From the NCBI GenBank assembly GCA_947442095.1, contig CANEVG010000098.1:1-10190 (forward strand): 10,190 bases of DNA, in the 5' to 3' direction. The position numbers were made by a program, and so were the translations under genes. Positions 6,186 to 10,190 of the stretch are shown here, piece by piece. The DNA comes from Sphingomonadaceae bacterium. Its GTDB lineage: Bacteria > Pseudomonadota > Alphaproteobacteria > Sphingomonadales > Sphingomonadaceae. The notes under the pieces were generated by a model that was not told the DNA's origin, ran no database searches, and saw only the letters and a program-made list of their open reading frames with translations. The stretch's first letter is position 1. Every line of letters begins with the position of its first letter.

Positions 6186-7606
6186 GTCCCTGGCAGTTCG
6201 CCCGAAACGTACTTGTCCATCGTGTTATGGAACTGGCGGATCCGCGTTTCCTGATAGTGGCCAAGCTCCAGCCGCTTGTTCTTGGAGGCTTTCATCCCCT
6301 GCTGCACATAGGGCAGGTTTTCCATGTCCTGATCGAACACCCCGGCCAGCGCCGCGCCAATCAGGTGCGAGGCATAGGTCCACGGCTCGCCATCAGGTAT
6401 CATGAACATCTCCGGCCCGCGCGCCGGCTTTTCGCCCTTCTGCGCACGCATCAGGATGCGCACTTCCATCAGGCAATGGTCGGCATCGCCCCAGGGCCGC
6501 CAGCGATAGACGATGTTCGGCACAAACCCGCCCCACGGGCTCCAGTTGGGGAAAATGTTATAGGTCAGGTTGTCGAGCATCTCGCTGTCCGAAACCTGCG
6601 AATAATCATGTCCGTTCATCGCCGCGAAGCCCTCGCGGTTGGCCTGCGCCAGGACCTTGCGCGCCAGCAGCGGATCAGTGACATCGAAACCCTTGATGTC
6701 GCCCTTGTCAGTCGTGTTGCGGCGGCCGCGCCCGTCCCCGGCGCCGAGAAAATCGGCAAGCTTGTCGATCACATAGAACTGGTCCTTGCCCTTGAGGTGG
6801 GGCGAAAGCGTGCCGTTGGGCGTGATCGCCCGGTTCATGTGATCGCCGTAAAGGTCGTAGCGCGTGTTGGCATCGGCCGTGAACGGCAGAATCTGCGGAT
6901 GCGTGACGACCGAGTGCCAGGCTTCCATGAATGCCTCGGAAACCGCCTTCCAGTTGGCCGGCACCACCTTGGCCACCCAGGCACCGGTGGTGCATTCATC
7001 CAGCCGCCAGTTATCATAATGCTCGACGCCGGCGCCGATCCAGTCACGAAAGCCCGGCAGATCGTGGTTCTCGGTGATCAGGATGAAGCCCTGCCAGCGC
7101 TCCACCTTGAGTTCGGGCAGCGAAAGGTCCTTGTCCTCGAGATGCTTGAAGTCCCATGCGCAGGGCACTTCCTTGAGGCTGCCGTCATTGTTCCAGGTGA
7201 AGCCGTGGAACGGGCAGCGCAAGTTGATTGCGCGCCCGCTTTCGGTGCGCAGCTTGCGCCCACGGTGCAGGCACACGTTGTAGAACGCGCGCACGCCGCC
7301 ATCGCTCTGGCGGATCAGCAGGAATGACTTGTCACCCAACTCGTAAACCACAGTGTCGCCGGGATCGGGCATGTCTTCCTCACGCGCAGCAAACTGCCAC
7401 ACGTTGGGCCACATCTTCTCGTCTTCCAGGGTCTTCCAGACGGCGCTGGTGTAGCGCGCGGGATCGAGTGGCTCGTCGCCGAGTTCCTGCGTCGATTCCA
7501 TCACGAGGTAATCGGGCGCAGGCCGCGTATCGACCGCGAGCATGTCGGTATAGGTCACGCCGGGGCAGCGGTCCGGCCGGTCTATCTTGGGGTCAATGTC
7601 AGCCAT
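6182..7606 (-). CDS. Rieske non-heme iron oxygenase, alpha (catalytic) subunit
   Basis: 474 residues. The Rieske [2Fe-2S] centre is CLH (Cys112, His114) with CPFHGFTW (Cys131, His134), spacing CXHX16CX2H. The catalytic domain carries the mononuclear iron site EAWHSVVTH (His231, His236) and, by position, Asp427 in FDQDMENLPYVQQG. Three residues before His231, where naphthalene dioxygenase has its bridging Asp205, there is Glu228. The family uses O2 and electrons from a reductase (with or without ferredoxin) for cis-dihydroxylation, monohydroxylation or O-/N-demethylation. No beta subunit, ferredoxin or reductase gene is in the window, so electrons come from elsewhere. A charged insert about residues 270-345 lies in the catalytic domain and probably shapes the substrate pocket. 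ATG 7606 has only GAGG two bases upstream, a poor spacing; the next Met (22) is an alternative start. It is the first gene of a two-gene unit with the VOC protein. Substrate unknown. Confidence 0.95.
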   Translation of the reverse strand: MADIDPKIDRPDRCPGVTYTDMLAVDTRPAPDYLVMESTQELGDEPLDPARYTSAVWKTLEDEKMWPNVWQFAAREEDMPDPGDTVVYELGDKSFLLIRQSDGGVRAFYNVCLHRGRKLRTESGRAINLRCPFHGFTWNNDGSLKEVPCAWDFKHLEDKDLSLPELKVERWQGFILITENHDLPGFRDWIGAGVEHYDNWRLDECTTGAWVAKVVPANWKAVSEAFMEAWHSVVTHPQILPFTADANTRYDLYGDHMNRAITPNGTLSPHLKGKDQFYVIDKLADFLGAGDGRGRRNTTDKGDIKGFDVTDPLLARKVLAQANREGFAAMNGHDYSQVSDSEMLDNLTYNIFPNWSPWGGFVPNIVYRWRPWGDADHCLMEVRILMRAQKGEKPARGPEMFMIPDGEPWTYASHLIGAALAGVFDQDMENLPYVQQGMKASKNKRLELGHYQETRIRQFHNTMDKYVSGELPGT

Positions 7607-7724
7607 AGCCTCACAAAACTCGCAGTGGGTTCTCTAACTGCATAATGCCATCGTCCGGCATCGGAGCAAGCTCACGCATTGAATAGTGACGTGGGGAATA
7701 GTTTCATGGGGATAGGAGCCGAAA
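7607..7724. promoter_or_regulatory. Divergent promoter region, Rieske unit / second VOC gene
   Basis: These 118 bases separate two divergent starts. On the minus strand TTGCTC (7669-7664) and CATTAT (7647-7642), 16 bases apart, form a weak sigma70-like pair for the Rieske unit. An inverted repeat ATGCC (7645-7649) / GGCAT (7657-7661) with a 7-base spacer overlaps that -10 and could be an operator half-site pair. For the plus-strand gene no convincing promoter is seen, but AGGAG (7714-7718) lies six bases before ATG 7725. The hexamers and inverted repeat are short enough to occur by chance. Confidence 0.35.
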
Positions 7725-8243
7725 ATGGGAATCAGCGCAATCGGTCCGGTGATGCAATTCGCCTTCGTGCCCAAGGATTTCGATGCGGCCATCCGCCACT
7801 GGACCGAGACGATGGGCGTTGGTCCGTTCTACCTCATCGAGAACAACCTCTTGGGCGAAGGCAAGTACCTCGGCGAGCCCTACCACTGCGTATTTTCCAT
7901 CGCGATCGCCTACTGGGGCGACATGCAGATCGAACTGGTGCGGCAGGAAAACGACGCGCCGAGCATCTATCGCGGCTGCGAGGGCGAGGCGCTGCACCAC
8001 ACCTGTATCCTGACCGATGACATCGAGAATGCCCGGCGAATCGCGGAGGAGTCTGGCGCCAAAGTGCTCGTCGAGGGCAAAGTCGGCGAGGACGGGCACG
8101 TGCTCTATGTCGATACTGGCGCAGGGCCGGGCACGATTGTCGAGATCCTGCAGAGCGCAAGCGGCACCGACGGGCTGTTCGGCATGATCAAGACCGCCTC
8201 GGTGGGCTGGGATGGCAAGGATCCGCTGCGCAAGCTGGGTTAG
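7725..8243 (+). CDS. VOC family protein, Glyoxalase_4 / methylmalonyl-CoA epimerase-like
   Basis: 172 residues from ATG 7725, supported by AGGAG six bases upstream. It starts SAIGPVMQFAFVPKDFDAA and continues with HWTETMGVGPFYL, characteristic of the Glyoxalase_4 branch of the VOC superfamily. Putative metal ligands are Gln11 (VMQFAFV, where many relatives have His), Glu70 (MQIELVRQ), His91 or His92 (ALHHTCIL) and Glu140 (GTIVEIL). A tail of about 30 residues after the fold (from about 145, GTDGLFGMIKTASVGWDG) probably packs on the barrel or dimer interface. Methylmalonyl-CoA epimerase is the best-known relative, but members of this branch near Rieske oxygenases and ligases in catabolic clusters are mostly uncharacterised. 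It is divergent from the Rieske/VOC unit, so shared control is plausible. It differs clearly in sequence from the other VOC protein here and is not a recent duplicate. Confidence 0.92.
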   Translation: MGISAIGPVMQFAFVPKDFDAAIRHWTETMGVGPFYLIENNLLGEGKYLGEPYHCVFSIAIAYWGDMQIELVRQENDAPSIYRGCEGEALHHTCILTDDIENARRIAEESGAKVLVEGKVGEDGHVLYVDTGAGPGTIVEILQSASGTDGLFGMIKTASVGWDGKDPLRKLG

Positions 8244-8268
8244 AGCGCTTCATGCATCACGTTTCCAC

Positions 8269-8295
8269 GTCACCCCGGATCAAGCCCGGGGTGAC
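8269..8295. repeat. Palindromic hairpin resembling alphaproteobacterial dispersed repeats
   Basis: GTCACCCCGG (8269-8278) and CCGGGGTGAC (8286-8295) form a perfect 10-bp stem around ATCAAGC. It lies between the converging second VOC gene (ends 8243) and GFA gene (ends 8322). GTCACCCCGG...CCGGGGTGAC palindromes with a short loop containing ATCAAG/CTTGAT are, from general knowledge, frequent between genes of sphingomonads and other alphaproteobacteria. No T-tract follows on either strand, so this is REP-like or a Rho-assisted/bidirectional stop rather than a canonical intrinsic terminator. Confidence 0.75.
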
Positions 8296-8321
8296 CAAGA
8301 CAAGTCGTCCTATTGCGTCCG

Positions 8322-8762
8322 TTACTGCGCCGCCAGCTTGTGCGCGCCTTCGGGAATCGGCACCCAGGGCTGCGCGCTCGATGTCCAGAAGTGGAGGGTA
8401 GGAGCTAGGTCATTCACCTCGTCCAGCGTGCCGGCCTTGATGAAGATCATGCCCTGCGCCATCCCGTCCGGCGTTTCGCTGAACACGGGCGAACCGCACT
8501 TGCCGCAGAACTTGCGCAGGACCGGATTGCCTGAATCGCTGCCATCCTCATAGGTCGTGAGCTCGCCCGTGCGCTCCAGCGAGGCAAAGGGCACCGCGAC
8601 CAGCACCGAGAAGGCCGTGCCCGCCTGCTTCTGGCAATGGCGGCAGTGGCACACGCCCGTTAGCAGCGGGGGCCAAGGAGTTTCATAGCGCACGGCCTCG
8701 CACAGGCACCCGCCCGTGCGCCGCCCGGCTGAAGTTGCGCCTGTCGTTGCTTCAGTTGTCAT
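8322..8762 (-). CDS. GFA (glutathione-dependent formaldehyde-activating enzyme-like) family zinc protein
   Basis: 146 residues from ATG 8762, preceded by GGGGGAG at six bases. All seven expected Cys are present: GGCLC (19, 21), CHCRHC (38, 40, 43) and FCGKC (86, 89), in the order that defines the GFA/CENP-V fold, where they bind one structural and one second zinc. HFWTSSAQPW (124-133) matches the family's C-terminal segment. The residue after the second Cys is Glu (CEAVRYE) where Gly is usual. The founding member was reported to help condense glutathione with formaldehyde, but most relatives have no proven activity, so the name should not be read as function. It lies 58 bases downstream of the acyl-CoA synthetase gene on the same strand and is probably co-transcribed with it. 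Formaldehyde handling, redox or zinc binding are all possible. Confidence 0.9.
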   Translation of the reverse strand: MTTEATTGATSAGRRTGGCLCEAVRYETPWPPLLTGVCHCRHCQKQAGTAFSVLVAVPFASLERTGELTTYEDGSDSGNPVLRKFCGKCGSPVFSETPDGMAQGMIFIKAGTLDEVNDLAPTLHFWTSSAQPWVPIPEGAHKLAAQ

Positions 8763-8820
8763 ATCTGTCTCCCCCGTTCCTATCGACTGTTCATCGCACA
8801 GGCGCCTGCCTGCACTGCCC

Positions 8821-10190
8821 TCACGAATTTGCCAGCATCGCGCGCAGTTCGTTTTTCAGGATCTTGCCATTGGCGTTGCGCGGCAGCGTTTCGGCGCTGA
8901 AGGCAATGCGCACCGGCACCTTGAATCCGGCTAGCCGCGCCGCGACGAACGCCTTGAGCTCCGCCTCGCTCGCTTGCGATCCCGGCGCGAGATAGACCAC
9001 TGCGGCCGGCTCCTCGCCCAGCGTGCGATGCGGCACGCCGACCAGCGCGGCATCAGTGACGGCGGGATGCTCGTAGAGCGCGTTCTCCACCTCAATCGAA
9101 TAGATGTTCTCGCCGCCGCGAATAATCACGTCCTTCGCGCGGTCGACAATGGTGCAGAAGCCTTCCTCATCCAGTTTCGCCAGATCGCCGGTGCGTACCC
9201 AGCCGTTCACGAAGGTCTGCGCGGTGGCTTCGGGCCGGTTCCAGTAGCCTGCCACGATCATCGGCCCGCTGGCCCAGAGCTCGCCCACCGTGCCGTGCGG
9301 GAATATGGTTACGCCGTCCTCGGCGCGGATTTCAAGCGCGGCGACCGGTGCGGGCGGGCCGCAGCTGGAGGGGCGATTGAGATAGTCCTCGGCCATGTGG
9401 TGTGTCACGGTCGCGGTGGTCTCGGTCATGCCCCAGCCATTGCCGGGTAGCGCGCCGAAGGTCTGCCAGATCGCCGAGACGAGTTCGGGCGCGGAGGGTG
9501 CGCCGCCATAGGCGATGGCTTCGAGGCTTGAGAGATCGAACTGGTCCCGCTCGGGATGCTCGATCAGCTGCCACGCGATGAACGGCACGCCGCCGGTCAT
9601 GCTCACGCGCTCCTGCTCAATGAGACGCATGGCCTGCACCGTATCCCACTTGTGCAGGAGCACAAGCTTGCTGCCGCCTGCGAGCGCGCCCATCAAGGTC
9701 GCCGAAAAGGCAGTGGCATGGAAGAACGGCACCGCGAGCAGGATGACGCGTGGGCGTGGCTCGGGCAGACCCTCGCCGCGCCGCCGCGCCGATTGTGCGG
9801 CGCTCCAAGCGCTGGTCATGATGTTGGTCAGCAGGTTGCGGTGGGTCCCGAGCGCGCCCTTGGGCTTGCCGGTGGTGCCACTGGTATAAAAGATGCCGGC
9901 CGGATCATCGCTGGCGATGGCCGCTTCTGGCAGGCCTGCATCGGGCAGCGCCGGCCAACTTGCGGGCACGCCGATCAGGTCCTCCAGCCGCTCGGCACCG
10001 TCTGCCGCTCCGCGTGATACGACTGCGCCTTGCAGCGGCAGTCCGGTCGCATGGGGCGCGATCCGGGCCCAGCGTTCGGCATCGGCGATCAGCAGCCGCG
10101 CGCCGCTGTCCTCAAGCGCGAAGGCCAGTTCCTCGCCCGTCCACCATGCATTGAGCGGCACCACGATGCCCCCGAGCGCGGTGACCGCCA
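8821..10190 (-). CDS. Acyl-CoA synthetase (AMP-forming, class I adenylate-forming), 5' end outside window
   Basis: The frame ends at TGA 8823-8821 and is open to the window edge, showing about 455 residues; roughly the first 60-100 are missing. It is typical from the first visible codons (GGIVVPLNAWWTGEEL). The ATP/AMP loop YTSGTTGKPKG lies at 9888-9856, the adenine-binding GWGMTE at 9438-9421, then VRTGDL, the hinge region DRAKDVIIRGGENIYS and the catalytic Lys of NANGKILK (8865-8863). All core residues are intact. The enzyme adenylates a carboxylic acid and transfers it to CoA in the cytoplasm. The fold does not tell fatty, aromatic or steroid acids apart; with the Rieske oxygenase nearby, an acid intermediate of an imported compound is a reasonable guess. 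It is probably in one operon with the GFA-family gene. Confidence 0.95.
   Translation of the reverse strand, partial: AVTALGGIVVPLNAWWTGEELAFALEDSGARLLIADAERWARIAPHATGLPLQGAVVSRGAADGAERLEDLIGVPASWPALPDAGLPEAAIASDDPAGIFYTSGTTGKPKGALGTHRNLLTNIMTSAWSAAQSARRRGEGLPEPRPRVILLAVPFFHATAFSATLMGALAGGSKLVLLHKWDTVQAMRLIEQERVSMTGGVPFIAWQLIEHPERDQFDLSSLEAIAYGGAPSAPELVSAIWQTFGALPGNGWGMTETTATVTHHMAEDYLNRPSSCGPPAPVAALEIRAEDGVTIFPHGTVGELWASGPMIVAGYWNRPEATAQTFVNGWVRTGDLAKLDEEGFCTIVDRAKDVIIRGGENIYSIEVENALYEHPAVTDAALVGVPHRTLGEEPAAVVYLAPGSQASEAELKAFVAARLAGFKVPVRIAFSAETLPRNANGKILKNELRAMLANS

Noticed and set aside
5280..6254. Plus-strand open frame of 324 codons spanning the reductase 3' end and the VOC gene
   Set aside because: It is out of frame with the reductase and antisense to the VOC gene, both of which have strong family motifs. 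The translation is Arg-rich and unrecognisable.
7679..7707. TTGAAT and TTTCAT as a promoter for the second VOC gene
   Set aside because: The implied start site would lie at the ribosome binding site, leaving almost no leader, and the -10 match is only four of six.

Overview
The window looks like an accessory catabolic region from a GC-rich alphaproteobacterium, most likely a sphingomonad (Novosphingobium/Sphingobium type). This rests on a long TonB-dependent outer-membrane receptor ending in Phe, the mix of Rieske oxygenase, VOC-fold, zinc-free dehydrogenase and acyl-CoA synthetase genes, and a CCCCGG...CCGGGG hairpin of the kind scattered through alphaproteobacterial intergenic regions. No rRNA, tRNA, CRISPR, transposase or transcriptional regulator was seen. 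Species and substrate cannot be fixed from the sequence alone.

Layout, left to right. (1) 1-2043, plus strand: the 3' part of a TonB-dependent receptor gene, followed by a textbook intrinsic terminator at 2089-2120. (2) 2044-2423: a spacer between converging genes, with a second perfect hairpin at 2371-2401 and no supported gene. (3) 2424-4577, minus strand: a cytoplasmic [4Fe-4S]/molybdopterin oxidoreductase of the DMSO-reductase superfamily. It is transcribed divergently from (4) 4723-5733, plus strand: a zinc-free NADPH-dependent medium-chain reductase (PTGR/CurA type). (5) 5730-7606, minus strand: a two-gene unit, Rieske non-heme iron oxygenase alpha subunit then a VOC-fold protein, joined by an ATGA stop/start overlap. 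(6) 7725-8243, plus strand: a second VOC protein, divergent from the Rieske gene. (7) 8269-8295: a dispersed-repeat-like hairpin between converging genes. (8) 8322-10190, minus strand: an acyl-CoA synthetase (5' end outside the window) followed by a GFA-family zinc protein, probably one operon.

How they may work together (inference): the receptor imports a bulky hydrophobic or aromatic compound. The Rieske oxygenase hydroxylates or demethylates it. The VOC proteins, the enone-type reductase and the molybdoenzyme make further redox or isomerisation steps. The ligase activates a carboxylic acid intermediate to its CoA thioester. The ferredoxin/reductase partner needed by the Rieske oxygenase and any redox partner for the molybdoenzyme are not in the window.

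The most notable details are a Glu where most Rieske oxygenases have the inter-subunit bridging Asp, an Asp at the expected molybdenum-ligand position, the translational coupling of the Rieske and VOC genes, and two perfect hairpins without T-tracts at convergent gene ends.
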